From assembly GCA_002307185.1 (NCBI GenBank), contig DBTT01000041.1, positions 41,813-105,812 of the forward strand: a stretch of DNA of 64,000 nucleotides. Direction: 5' to 3'. A program made the translations under genes and the position numbers. This DNA is from Bacteroidales bacterium UBA1309. Its GTDB lineage: Bacteria > Bacteroidota > Bacteroidia > Bacteroidales > Dysgonomonadaceae. The notes under the pieces are model-generated. The model did not search any database. It saw nothing but the letters and a program-made list of their open reading frames with translations, and was not told the DNA's origin. Below are positions 7,510-16,494 of the stretch, one piece after another; position 1 is the first letter of the stretch, and every line of letters starts with the position of its first letter.

Positions 7510-8925
7510 TTATCTTTTCTCCAGCATCACCACATTTTCTACATGGTGGGTATGGGGAAACATATCCACGGGTTGAACGGCCAGCACTTTGTATTTGGCA
7601 TCCAACAAGTTGAGGTCACGTGCTTGGGTAGCCGGATTGCAGCTTACATACACAATCTTTTGGGGTTCTGCATGGAGGATCACATCCACCACATCCTGAT
7701 GCATTCCAGCACGGGGCGGATCAGTAATGATGACATCCGGACGGCCATGTTCGGCAACAAATTCGTCAGTCAGTATATCTTTCATGTCTCCCGCAAAGAA
7801 CAAGGTGTTTGCAATGCCGTTGTTTTCGGAGTTAATGCGGGCATCGATTATGGCATCTTCCACGTATTCGATCCCGATCACTTTTCGAGCTTGGTGAGCA
7901 ACAAAATTGGCGATAGTTCCCGTTCCCGTATAAAGGTCATACACCAATTCATTGCCGGTTAGCCCTGCAAATTCACGAGCCACCTTGTAGAGTTCATAGG
8001 CCTGTTCACTGTTGGTTTGATAGAACGATTTGGGGCCGATTTTGAATTTCAAGCCTTCCATTTGTTCATAGATACAGTCTGCCCCGCTCCATTTCAGCAC
8101 TTGCTGGTCTGTGATGGTATCATTCGCTTTTTGGTTGATGATGTAGAGCAAAGAGGTAATTTCCGGGAATTCTTTTTCGATAGCCGATAACAGATTTTCA
8201 TGTTTCTCCTTGTCGTTTTCGTAAAACACCACAATGAGCATCAGTTCTCCGGTGGAAGATGTCCGTACAATGAGGTTGCGCATCAATCCGAATTGATTTC
8301 TCAGATCGAAAAAGGAATAATCGTGCTGGTAGCAATATTCACGGATGAAGTTGCGGATTCGGTTGGATATTTCGTCTTGAAGCCAACATTTGTTGATGTC
8401 GAGCACTTTGTCGAACATGCCGGGAATATGAAATCCGAGGGCATTCATGTTCATCGATTCAAACGACTCACCTGCCTGCAACTGTTCTTGCGTGAGCCAT
8501 TTGCGATTGGAAAAAGTGAATTCCAATTTGTTCCGGTAGAATTCGGTTTTCTTCGAACCAAGTATCGGATTGATAGCTGGAAGTTCCACCTTGCCGATAC
8601 GCACAAGGTTGTCCTCCACTTGCTGTTGCTTGTATTTCAATTGCTCTTCGTAGGGCAGAATTTCCCATTTGCACCCTCCACAAATGGTGAAGTGTTCGCA
8701 AAAAGCCTCCTGACGTTTGTCTGAATATTTTTCGAAACGGATGGGACGGCCTTCTGCATATTTGTTCTTTTTACGAGTGATCTGTAGGTCAACTACATCA
8801 CCTGGGACTACGTAAGGAACAAACACCACCATGTTGTCCAACCTTGCAATGGCCTTTCCTTCGGCTGCAATGTCGGTGATTTCCACATTTTCAAAAATGG
8901 GCAAGTTTTTCTTTTTTCGGATCAT
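7510..8925 (-). CDS. rlmD: 23S rRNA (uracil-5-)-methyltransferase, RlmD/RumA type
   Basis: A 471-residue SAM-dependent enzyme that methylates a uracil of 23S rRNA. The N-terminal TRAM domain (NVEITDIAAEGKAIARLDN) is followed by the iron-sulfur cysteine cluster CEHFTICGGCKWE. The methyltransferase core has LYDLYTGTGTIANF for SAM binding, ITDPPRAGMH, and the catalytic VYVSCNPATQARD. The frame extends upstream to 8997, but the promoter at 8944-8975 and the family-typical beginning MIRKKKNLP fix the ATG at 8925. RlmD versus the related RlmCD cannot be separated by eye. Confidence 0.92.
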   Translation of the reverse strand: MIRKKKNLPIFENVEITDIAAEGKAIARLDNMVVFVPYVVPGDVVDLQITRKKNKYAEGRPIRFEKYSDKRQEAFCEHFTICGGCKWEILPYEEQLKYKQQQVEDNLVRIGKVELPAINPILGSKKTEFYRNKLEFTFSNRKWLTQEQLQAGESFESMNMNALGFHIPGMFDKVLDINKCWLQDEISNRIRNFIREYCYQHDYSFFDLRNQFGLMRNLIVRTSSTGELMLIVVFYENDKEKHENLLSAIEKEFPEITSLLYIINQKANDTITDQQVLKWSGADCIYEQMEGLKFKIGPKSFYQTNSEQAYELYKVAREFAGLTGNELVYDLYTGTGTIANFVAHQARKVIGIEYVEDAIIDARINSENNGIANTLFFAGDMKDILTDEFVAEHGRPDVIITDPPRAGMHQDVVDVILHAEPQKIVYVSCNPATQARDLNLLDAKYKVLAVQPVDMFPHTHHVENVVMLEKR

Positions 8926-8943
8926 TTCTATCAATTTGAAATG

Positions 8944-8975
8944 CAAAAGTAACACATTAAAAGAGAGGAAGCAAG
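8944..8975 (-). promoter_or_regulatory. Promoter of rlmD
   Basis: On the minus strand, CTTG (8972-8975), 20 bases, then TACTTTTG (8944-8951). Transcription would start near 8940, which supports the ATG at 8925. Confidence 0.6.
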
Positions 8976-9155
8976 GCTGGGTTGGAATTAAACGCAAAGC
9001 ATCCGACAGACTAAAGATGCAATGAATCTAAATCCAGCAATAGAAAAAAACAAGAACGCAAATTTGGCCAATAGACGCAAATTCCGTATCTTATATCTAA
9101 TTGATAATCTGCAATATACAAGCTTAAACCCCACTCCTGGGACATATCCAATTTC

Positions 9156-10259
9156 TCACCCATTGGTTTTCCTGTAGCTCCACACAGCCAACGTGTTAAG
9201 TACTGTGACAAAAACTAGCATCTTGTATATGAGAGGTAAAATATCAGTGAAGCTGCTTCCCTTGAGGTAAACCAAACGCATCACCTCTACATAATAGCGT
9301 ATCGGATTGAAGAGTGTCAGCTTTTGCGCCCAATCTGGCATGCTGCTTACAGGTGTGAAAAGCCCGCTGATAAGGATGAAAATTATCAGGAAAAACAAAA
9401 TGACGAACATCGCTTGTTGCTGTGTCTGGGCAAAGTTGGAAATCATCAACCCAAGCCCGGTGAAAGCGAGCAAATACAGAAAACCGAAAGTATAAATGCT
9501 AAGAATGTTTCCGGCAGGAGCTATTCCGTAAACAATCCGGGCGACGAGCATCCCGAAAGAAAGCAAGATGATGCCTATCACCCAAAATGGGATCAGCTTG
9601 CCAAGGATAAAAGTGACCTTGGAAACTGGAGTCACATTGATTTGCTCTATCGTTCCTATTTCCTTTTCGCTCACAATATTCAGGGCCGACAACATGCCTC
9701 CAATGATGGAAACCAATAGCACAATGATGCCTGGAACCATGTAGTTGTGGTAATTCATTTCGGGATTGAAACGGTAAGAAGGGGACACATCAACCAAAAC
9801 AGCATGTTCATTCGAAGATACTATCTCTGCGCCAAACATATTGATTATTTGACTAATATATGACAATCCAAGTCCGGCTTCCTGACCATTGACCGCATCA
9901 ATGGACAACATCAACTTGGGAGAATTTCCGTTCACCAAATTCTTTTCGAAATCGGCTGGAATATCCAATATCAGCCTCGATTTACCATTTTCCAAGGTAT
10001 TCAGGGCTTTTTCATGCGAAGGAATATAGTCCATCAACTTGAAAAAGCCGGACGAAGTGATTTTGTCGGCCAATTTTCTGGAATAAGAACTGTTGTCGTT
10101 GTCAACAATGCTGAGCGGAATGTTGCGCTGGTCGAAAGTGGCAGCCCAGGGAATCACCGTAAGCTGGAACAAAGGCAGTGCGACCAGCAACCTGCCAATC
10201 AATTTATTTCGAAATACTTGAAGAAATTCCTTTTTCAGAAGAAACGAAAGGGTTTTCAT
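9156..10259 (-). CDS. ABC-2 type efflux permease, second of two
   Basis: A 367-residue membrane subunit of the YbhR/YhiH class. A first helix (LIGRLLVALPLFQLTVI) is followed by a large extracytoplasmic loop. Then come five or six helices, including MVPGIIVLLVSIIGGMLSALNIVSEKEIGTIEQ, the conserved ABC-2 signature preceding the coupling helix. The ATG at 10259 (MKTLSFLLKKEFLQVFRNK) is chosen over an upstream frame extension that reads into intergenic repeats. It is the last gene of the efflux operon, separated by 87 bases from the first permease. Confidence 0.9.
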   Translation of the reverse strand: MKTLSFLLKKEFLQVFRNKLIGRLLVALPLFQLTVIPWAATFDQRNIPLSIVDNDNSSYSRKLADKITSSGFFKLMDYIPSHEKALNTLENGKSRLILDIPADFEKNLVNGNSPKLMLSIDAVNGQEAGLGLSYISQIINMFGAEIVSSNEHAVLVDVSPSYRFNPEMNYHNYMVPGIIVLLVSIIGGMLSALNIVSEKEIGTIEQINVTPVSKVTFILGKLIPFWVIGIILLSFGMLVARIVYGIAPAGNILSIYTFGFLYLLAFTGLGLMISNFAQTQQQAMFVILFFLIIFILISGLFTPVSSMPDWAQKLTLFNPIRYYVEVMRLVYLKGSSFTDILPLIYKMLVFVTVLNTLAVWSYRKTNG

Positions 10260-10346
10260 ATTTTGTGAATTTGTGGATTCGTTTATTTGCGGATTTGCAT
10301 TAATTTGTCCCAACTGCTAACTGATGACTGTTCACTGCTAACTGCT

Positions 10347-11447
10347 TCAAAGCCTATTTTTGAATTTCCGGATGCTCAAAGCGATCAAAAAGACAGTCAT
10401 CCCAAGAAGAATAAGAAGTTCTTCCCATATTTCGACCAATCCCACGCCCCGGATCATGACATCACGTATGGCGGCCACGAACCAGCGGGCAGGGTTTATA
10501 CAGGAAATCCATTGCAATATGTCGGGCATGCTGCTGATGGGAAATATTATCCCGGACATCAGCATTGTTGGAAGCATTAAACCGGCTCCGGAAGCAATCA
10601 TGGCACTTCTTTGGGTGTCGGTGATCGTGGAAATAAGCAACCCGAGAGCCAATGCGCAGAATGTGAAAAGGAATGCCAAGAAAAAAACCAAAAACAAGTT
10701 GCCAGCAATTGGCACACCCAAAACAAAATGGGCTAGGGCAATCACCAACACATTGTCAATAAGGCCTACTATGAGATAAGGTAGCGCTTTTGCAATGATG
10801 ATGGTGGTTGGCCGCAATGGCGATGAGAGCAAGATCTCCATTGTTCCCATTTCTTTTTCCCGAACCACGGAAACGGAGGTCATCAAGGCACAAATCAGGA
10901 TCATCAACAGTCCGATGATTCCCGGCACCATGTTGTAAGTGCTTTCCATCTGTGGATTGTAGAGCATTTTCACTTCTGTGCGAATGGGCGCAAGAGGGGC
11001 TTGTCCCCTCGCTTGTGTCTGCATGTATTGCTGAATCATCAATTGCGCATAATTGGCAATCGTCGAAGCTTCGTTCGGATTGGAAGCATCCACAATCACC
11101 TGGATGGCTGCTTCGCTAAGCAACATGTCGCTATTGAAAGAAGACGGAATCACCAAGGCTAGTTTTGTGTCTCCTTTTTGAAAATGACTTTCAATTTCAG
11201 AGGAGCTATGCAGGTACCCAGCCAATTCAAAGTATTTATTTTGGCTCAATTTCTCCACCAACTGCAACGAAAGGATGGATTTGGTTTCGTCCAACACCAC
11301 AAAAGGGACATTCTTGATGTCGGTGGAGATGGCGTACCCCAATACCAACAACAGCACCACAGGCAGCGAAAGCATGATGCTCAGCGTCAGCTTGTCGCGG
11401 GTGATGTGATACACTTCTTTCTTGAAAAAACTAAAAAACTGCTTCAT
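10347..11447 (-). CDS. ABC-2 type efflux permease, first of two
   Basis: A 366-residue membrane subunit paired with the next permease. It starts MKQFFSFFKKEVYHITRDK, has one helix (LSIMLSLPVVLLLVLGYAI), an outer loop of about 150 residues, then the MVPGIIGLLMILICALMTSVSVVREKEMGTME signature and further helices. Its start codon overlaps the stop of the upstream ATPase gene (ATGA), implying translational coupling. With the other permease and two ATPases it would form a YbhFSR-like exporter driven through HlyD and TolC partners. Substrate unknown. Confidence 0.92.
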   Translation of the reverse strand: MKQFFSFFKKEVYHITRDKLTLSIMLSLPVVLLLVLGYAISTDIKNVPFVVLDETKSILSLQLVEKLSQNKYFELAGYLHSSSEIESHFQKGDTKLALVIPSSFNSDMLLSEAAIQVIVDASNPNEASTIANYAQLMIQQYMQTQARGQAPLAPIRTEVKMLYNPQMESTYNMVPGIIGLLMILICALMTSVSVVREKEMGTMEILLSSPLRPTTIIIAKALPYLIVGLIDNVLVIALAHFVLGVPIAGNLFLVFFLAFLFTFCALALGLLISTITDTQRSAMIASGAGLMLPTMLMSGIIFPISSMPDILQWISCINPARWFVAAIRDVMIRGVGLVEIWEELLILLGMTVFLIALSIRKFKNRL

Positions 11448-12181
11448 TCTCCTGACCTTTTTGCTTGGCGAGCCAAGGCGTGAAAAACCTCTTCCATGGA
11501 TTCTGACTGAAACTCCCGTTTCAAGTTGGAGGGAGTGTCCAATGCCCTGATTTGCCCATCCACCATGATAGAAATGCGATTACAATATTCGGCTTCATCC
11601 ATGTAGTGGGTGGTGACAAAGGAAGTGATGCCATGTTCGGCTGCCGCATAGATCATTTCCCAGAAAGTCCGGCGTGCCATTGGATCCACACCACCCGTTG
11701 GTTCATCCAGAAACACGATTTTGGGCGAATGAAAGGTGGATACGGCAAACGATACTTTCTGCTTAATTCCCAAAGGAAGTGATTTCACGAGCAGCTTGCG
11801 TTGGGCTTGCAACCCCAGATCCGCAAACACTTTCTCTGTTTTCGATTTTATCTCCTTCCGGCTAAGGCCATAAATTCCACCGAAAAGTTCGAAATTCTCG
11901 GTGGCGGTAAGATCTTCGTAAAGGGAAAACTTCTGGCTCATGTAGCCGATGTTCCGTTTGATGTCGTTGGTATTCTTATATATATCAAATCCGGCCACTT
12001 TTCCGTATCCAGAAGTTGGGTTCAGCAAGCCGCATAGCATTCGCATGGCGGTGGTTTTTCCAGCACCGTTGGCTCCGAGAAACCCGAAAATCTCGCCCTG
12101 TTCCACCTCGAATGTGATTTGGTCAACGGCCGTGAATTGTCCAAATCGTTTGGTTAGACCTTTTACCTCTATTGCTTTCAT
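11444..12181 (-). CDS. ABC transporter ATP-binding protein, non-canonical signature
   Basis: A 245-residue ATPase. Walker A is GANGAGKTT, the Q-loop lies in IGYMSQKFSLYEDLT, Walker B is KIVFLDEPTGGVDP and the H-loop is VTTHYMDEAEYC. The ABC signature reads SLPLGIKQK in place of LSGGMKQK, so one of the two composite ATP sites may be degenerate. The preferred start is the ATG at 12181 (MKAIEVKGLTKRFG). A longer frame reaches 12277 and would overlap the previous ATPase gene by 28 bases. It corresponds to the C-terminal half of the E. coli YbhF double ATPase. Confidence 0.9.
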   Translation of the reverse strand: MKAIEVKGLTKRFGQFTAVDQITFEVEQGEIFGFLGANGAGKTTAMRMLCGLLNPTSGYGKVAGFDIYKNTNDIKRNIGYMSQKFSLYEDLTATENFELFGGIYGLSRKEIKSKTEKVFADLGLQAQRKLLVKSLPLGIKQKVSFAVSTFHSPKIVFLDEPTGGVDPMARRTFWEMIYAAAEHGITSFVTTHYMDEAEYCNRISIMVDGQIRALDTPSNLKREFQSESMEEVFHALARQAKRSGE

Positions 12182-12249
12182 TTTTTGAATGGACTGATGT
12201 CGTGTTTTCAAATGATTAAAAAGAAAAATCTCGTTTATGCGTTCACATG

Positions 12250-13140
12250 CTACCGATTCATCAATTGGATAAAACAATCCTCTATCGTCGGTTTTATCGG
12301 CTTCATTTCCAAGTAAGGAAAATCAATGCGAAAGCCTTCCTTTTTGAAAATCAGGTGTAGAAATTCTCCTGAAATATAGGCCAGTTCCACATTCTCCTGT
12401 CGTTTCAAATGCGTGAGCAACCGGTAGTTGTTGTCTGCTCGCACAGCATATAGTTGGTATGGGAAAGCCTCCACAACGTCCCGAGGTGTATCTACCGAGA
12501 GAATTTTTCCAGATTGGATCAGGGCAATCCGGTCACACAACGCCGCTTCATCCATGTAAGGAGTGGACACGAAAATGGTGATGCCTTGCTCTTTCAATTT
12601 GCGGAGCATTTCCCAAAATTCTTTCCGGGAAACAGGATCCACACCCGTTGTGGGTTCGTCCAAAAACAGGACGGTCGGCTTGTGAATCAAGGCACAGCAA
12701 AGTGCCAGCTTTTGCTTCATCCCGCCCGATAGTTTCCCTGCCCGCCTCTTTTTGAAAGGTTCTATTTGCACATAGATATCCTTAATCGATTCGTAGTTTG
12801 CCTCAACGGTAGTGTTGAACACATCGGCAAAGAAACGGAGATTTTCCTCCACGGTCAAATCGGGATAAAGCGAGAATTTGCCGGGCATGTATCCGATTTG
12901 GTCACGGATTTTCCGAAAATCTTTCACCACATCCAGTCCCTCCACCATAGCCGAACCACTGTCGGCCAACAGCAAAGTGGTGAGTATGCGGAAAAGGGAA
13001 GTCTTTCCCGCACCGTCAGGCCCGATCAGCCCGAACAATTCGCCTTCCCCAATTTGGAGGCTGACGTTGTCCAAAGCCATTACGGCTTGTTTGCCCGGAT
13101 AGGTTTTCGTGATCTTGTCGATGAGAATGGCAGGTTTCAT
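12250..13140 (-). CDS. ABC transporter ATP-binding protein, canonical
   Basis: A 296-residue ATPase with all consensus motifs: GPDGAGKTS, IGYMPGKFSLYPDLT, the signature KLSGGMKQKLALCCAL, TVLFLDEPTTGVDP and VSTPYMDEAALCD. It pairs with the following ATPase as the equivalent of the N-terminal half of YbhF. Its ATG shares one base with the stop of the HlyD gene (TGATG), which indicates tight coupling. A C-terminal extension of about 70 residues follows the ATPase core. Confidence 0.93.
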   Translation of the reverse strand: MKPAILIDKITKTYPGKQAVMALDNVSLQIGEGELFGLIGPDGAGKTSLFRILTTLLLADSGSAMVEGLDVVKDFRKIRDQIGYMPGKFSLYPDLTVEENLRFFADVFNTTVEANYESIKDIYVQIEPFKKRRAGKLSGGMKQKLALCCALIHKPTVLFLDEPTTGVDPVSRKEFWEMLRKLKEQGITIFVSTPYMDEAALCDRIALIQSGKILSVDTPRDVVEAFPYQLYAVRADNNYRLLTHLKRQENVELAYISGEFLHLIFKKEGFRIDFPYLEMKPIKPTIEDCFIQLMNR

Positions 13141-14051
13141 CAGTTGCTTTTGTTTGAGAAATCCACGTCGCCGTACATGCCGATTTTGATGACTCCATCC
13201 TTATTGTCCACCGCTATTTTCACAGCATAAACCAGATTTTGCCTTTCGTCTTTTGTCTGGATAGTTTTAGGGGTGAATTCAGCTTCATCGGCAATCCAGC
13301 TGATTTCGCCTGCATAAGATTTTTGGCCGCCATCTTTGCCATTAATAAACACGGTTACCTTTTGTCCTATTTTGATTTCAGATAATTGATCCGAAACCAG
13401 GTAAGCTTTCAGGAACAAGTGCCGCGTGTCGGCAATCTTGAACAAGGCTTTGCCTGTTTGAGTGATTTCTCCAACTTCGATATATTTTGCCAAAACAGTG
13501 CCATCCATCGGGCTTGTGATTCGGCTTCGGCGAAGTTGATCTTCGATTTGCGCCACTTGTATTTGATAAACGTTGCTTTCGTTGTCCAAACCCTGAACGG
13601 AGGTCGTCAATGAGTTCATTTGGGCAGACAAAGAGCTTTTCAGGACATCCAATTGCGAGTTGATGTCATCCAACTGCTTTTGGGTGGCAGCGCCGTCCCG
13701 TAACAGACGTTGGATGCGCGCCTTTTCGATATTCGCTTTCGCTATTTGGTCTTTTGTTGCAGCCACCTGTATGGACACATTTGGCTTGCGAACGGTGACC
13801 GATCTGGAGGTTGCTTCCAATTGAAGTTTTTTGAGGAACAATTGCGTAGTGTCGATGAATCCGATGTATTGCCCCTTTTTGAGTTGGTCTCCTTCGGTGA
13901 TGTCGAGGCTTTCTATTTTGCCAGGCACTTCTGCCGAAACAAGTATGTCGGTGGTTTCGAAAGTGCCAGAAGCATCGTGTTCCATTTGGTTGCGGTTGCA
14001 TCCTGAGAGTGCAACGAGCGCAATGCTACTTATCAAGAATAGACGTTTCAT
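13140..14051 (-). CDS. HlyD/RND-type membrane fusion lipoprotein of the efflux operon
   Basis: A 303-residue periplasmic adaptor similar to YbhG. The signal ends in a lipobox, LISSIALVALSGC. Next come a split biotinyl-lipoyl domain (VSAEVPGKIESLDITEGDQLKKGQYIG), a helical coiled-coil hairpin of about 100 residues, the returning half SRITSPMDGTVLAKYIEVGE, and a beta-barrel domain. It links the ABC inner-membrane complex to the TolC-type channel encoded just upstream. Confidence 0.93.
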   Translation of the reverse strand: MKRLFLISSIALVALSGCNRNQMEHDASGTFETTDILVSAEVPGKIESLDITEGDQLKKGQYIGFIDTTQLFLKKLQLEATSRSVTVRKPNVSIQVAATKDQIAKANIEKARIQRLLRDGAATQKQLDDINSQLDVLKSSLSAQMNSLTTSVQGLDNESNVYQIQVAQIEDQLRRSRITSPMDGTVLAKYIEVGEITQTGKALFKIADTRHLFLKAYLVSDQLSEIKIGQKVTVFINGKDGGQKSYAGEISWIADEAEFTPKTIQTKDERQNLVYAVKIAVDNKDGVIKIGMYGDVDFSNKSN

Positions 14052-14088
14052 ATTTTATGCTGTTTTTAATTTCCTGAACTTACTTGGT

Positions 14089-15366
14089 TTACTTCCCCTG
14101 GATTTGTTTATAATTATAGACATTCATCAGGTATTGGATCTCGTGCAAAGCCTTGGTTTGGCGGGCAAGCGATTCGTTGTTGATGTCGCGAATCAGTTCG
14201 TTCATCTGGTAGGTGCCGTTTTTGTAGCGGCTCTCCCCGGACAATTTCACCCTTGCCCTGAGTTGAATGATGTCGTCGTCTTTGGAGAGCAGATCCTTCA
14301 TTTTTTGTATTTCGGACTGCTCTTTGGTTAGCTCCAAGTTGGTATTGAACAAAAATGCCTCCTGCTGAATTTCGAGGTTGTTGATATTTGTTTCAATTAA
14401 TTTTTGCTCATTCTTCTGGGTGTAAAGGCCTCCGAAATTCCAGCTCAGCTTCACTCCCGCCACACCAAACAGTTTGAATTTATCTTCCATCATATTCAAT
14501 CCCGGACGACCGTATCCCCCTTGTGCAAACAAAGCCAGCTTGGGCCTGTTTTTTGCATCGAGCGCATAATTTTGTGTTTTCAACGCTTCCATTTGCGAAG
14601 CATACAAATTCAATTCGGGACGAGAAATGCCCTCCAACGAGAAGTTTGTTTCCAATGGCTTTTCGAGTTCCACATTGTCGGCGAGGGGCTTGTGAATAAA
14701 AAGCGAAAGCATCTGCACATAAGCTTTTCGAAGGGCTTTCTGAGTAATCCGGGTTTGATCGAGACTCAGGAGCTCTACGTCCAACAGGTCGGCATCCGGC
14801 TGCATGGCCACGCCGTTTCGGAGCATGGAAGCAACCACCTCTCGATTCGATTTCAGGTTCTTTTCTGTCAAATCAACGATGCCCAATTGCTCGTCAACAG
14901 CCAAAATACCAAAATAGAGTTGGTTGATTTTATCCTTCACTGCATAAAGGCCCACATCGATCCGCTGTTTGTCCACATTGCTGTTTGCTTGTGCGACTTT
15001 CTTTTGGGAAGCGGTTGCCCCGCCATCCCAAATCAACTGCGACACATCCACCGTTGCTTTGTATTGATCTTTGTTTACGGATGGAATATTCAACGTGAAC
15101 GGCAACGAAGACTGGTCGATGCTCAATTTTGTGACCTCCGACTGATACGTTGCCTGGGCATTGAACCCGATCTGAGGCAAGTAGTTTTTCGCAATATTCT
15201 CCAGTGTGTATTGCGATGATTGCTCCACCAACTTGTATTGCCGGATAAACGGATAATTGTACACCGCCAATTGCTTGCATTCATGAAGGATCAGCTTGTT
15301 CTGGGCCTCCAAAGTGGTAGCTCCATATGCCAATACTAAAAAAATAATAGCCGATAATCGTTTCAT
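14089..15366 (-). CDS. TolC-family outer-membrane efflux protein
   Basis: A 425-residue outer-membrane channel with a signal peptide (MKRLSAIIFLVLAYGATTLEA). Long helical stretches of the two OEP repeats are visible, e.g. LVEQSSQYTLENIAKNYLPQ and later ELTKEQSEIQKMKDLLSK. The ATG at 15366 is used; a GTG two codons earlier is also in frame. It is the second gene of the efflux operon, 21 bases after the TetR gene and 37 before the HlyD gene. It would provide the outer-membrane exit of the tripartite exporter. Confidence 0.9.
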   Translation of the reverse strand: MKRLSAIIFLVLAYGATTLEAQNKLILHECKQLAVYNYPFIRQYKLVEQSSQYTLENIAKNYLPQIGFNAQATYQSEVTKLSIDQSSLPFTLNIPSVNKDQYKATVDVSQLIWDGGATASQKKVAQANSNVDKQRIDVGLYAVKDKINQLYFGILAVDEQLGIVDLTEKNLKSNREVVASMLRNGVAMQPDADLLDVELLSLDQTRITQKALRKAYVQMLSLFIHKPLADNVELEKPLETNFSLEGISRPELNLYASQMEALKTQNYALDAKNRPKLALFAQGGYGRPGLNMMEDKFKLFGVAGVKLSWNFGGLYTQKNEQKLIETNINNLEIQQEAFLFNTNLELTKEQSEIQKMKDLLSKDDDIIQLRARVKLSGESRYKNGTYQMNELIRDINNESLARQTKALHEIQYLMNVYNYKQIQGK

Positions 15367-15387
15367 CTTCACTTAGTCCTATTTGAT

Positions 15388-16002
15388 TTATTCTTCAATT
15401 TGCAACATACCTTTTATCCACAGAGGAATCAGACCGCGCCTTTCCTCAATCAATTGACGAAAACTGTCATCTTCAATCCCGTATAAATGTTTCGCTAAAG
15501 GTGAAGCGATTACGGGCATCACGGAGAGGGAAATCATATTCATGATAAAATGCAAAGGAGAGGCAGGTATTGACTTGGCTTGCAGGTGTTCGGTTATTTG
15601 TTTGGCAAAATAGCTCTCATTTAAAAACTTACGCGGTATCCTCAATTCCTTGATAAGCAGTTTGGGATTGGCATGCAACTCGTTCAGCACAAAAATCGCC
15701 AAATTTGGAGTTGCCAGCACAAGATCCATATAACCGTTTACAATCTCATCTATTTTGTGAGACAAAGAGGTGGAAGGTTCATAGATTATTTGTTGTAGAA
15801 AAGCAAACATTTCTTGGATGCTCTCGTTCATGATGATGCGGAAAAGCTTCTCCTTGCTCCGAAAATAATAGTGCAGCAAAGCGGAATTGATTCCGGCCAT
15901 TTCAGCTATCTCGCGGGTCCGCACCGCATCAAAACCCTTTTCCTGAAACAGCTTCCGGGCGGCTTCTTTTATTCTCAACTCGTTAGTGTCTTGTTCCCTC
16001 AT
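15388..16002 (-). CDS. TetR-family transcriptional regulator
   Basis: A 204-residue repressor. The N-terminal helix-turn-helix is clear: RIKEAARKLFQEKGFDAVRTREIAEMAGINSALLHYYFRSKEKLF. The C-terminal ligand domain is diverged, as usual. I use the ATG at 16002; a TTG at 16017 is in frame. It leads the efflux operon on the same strand, so it most likely autoregulates the whole unit from the inverted repeat at 16037-16063. Inducer unknown. Confidence 0.92.
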   Translation of the reverse strand: MREQDTNELRIKEAARKLFQEKGFDAVRTREIAEMAGINSALLHYYFRSKEKLFRIIMNESIQEMFAFLQQIIYEPSTSLSHKIDEIVNGYMDLVLATPNLAIFVLNELHANPKLLIKELRIPRKFLNESYFAKQITEHLQAKSIPASPLHFIMNMISLSVMPVIASPLAKHLYGIEDDSFRQLIEERRGLIPLWIKGMLQIEE

Positions 16003-16024
16003 CTTCAACCAATTCAATTGTTTT

Positions 16025-16063
16025 GCAAAGATGAACTAATCAATTGGTTTAATCATTTGATTA
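16025..16063 (-). promoter_or_regulatory. Candidate promoter and TetR operator of the efflux operon
   Basis: On the minus strand CATCTTTGC (16025-16033) is one base from the TAnnTTTG element. Immediately upstream is an inverted repeat TAATCAA (16037-16043) / TTGATTA (16057-16063) with a 13-base spacer, and a further TAATCA copy sits at 16050-16055. A repressor bound here would cover the -33 region. Sequence symmetry only; binding is inferred. Confidence 0.5.
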
Positions 16064-16494
16064 AAATATTATTTAACTTTTAAAAGGCTGGCAATCCATT
16101 TTTCGGTGCGGAAGATGCGATGAGCCATACTTTAAATGCAAAAGACAAGCCACTTCATCCCGAAGGAGCTCATTTACTAACCATTATAAATCATCGTATC
16201 TGACCATCGGTAGCGCAACCGTCTATTCCTAGTGATTTCCAAACGCACAAAATTTGGAATAGATACCACGCAGCCACCCTGAATATCAGCTGAACTCTGC
16301 GCTTCAAACATACATTAAGATACTGTTAATCGGTCAATTGAATGTTATATTTTATTTTCTACTGGTTACTTTCTTTATTATAGCCTTAGTTTCCGGGATT
16401 TTTCTAGTTTTTAGCCTATGCCGCAAAACATATCAGCCGGATATTCTGTTTAAGAGTACCACATCTGGACAAATAATGGAGTGAAAGAGAAAAA
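16064..16494. other. Intergenic region without a supported gene
   Basis: The gap between the efflux operon and the monooxygenase contains only very short reading frames, the longest being a 27-codon frame at about 16124 with no recognisable features. I see no RNA gene or strong terminator. A promoter for the monooxygenase must lie near the right end, but no good TAnnTTTG element is visible. Confidence 0.5.

Noticed and set aside
8200..8724. 174-codon plus-strand frame
   Set aside because: It is fully antisense to rlmD, which has all family motifs; the frame has no recognisable domain.
14404..15219. 271-codon plus-strand frame
   Set aside because: It is antisense to the TolC-family gene, with composition typical of a shadow frame.
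16124..16207. 27-codon frame between the efflux operon and the monooxygenase
   Set aside because: No hydrophobic, basic or family signature, and no operon context to support it.
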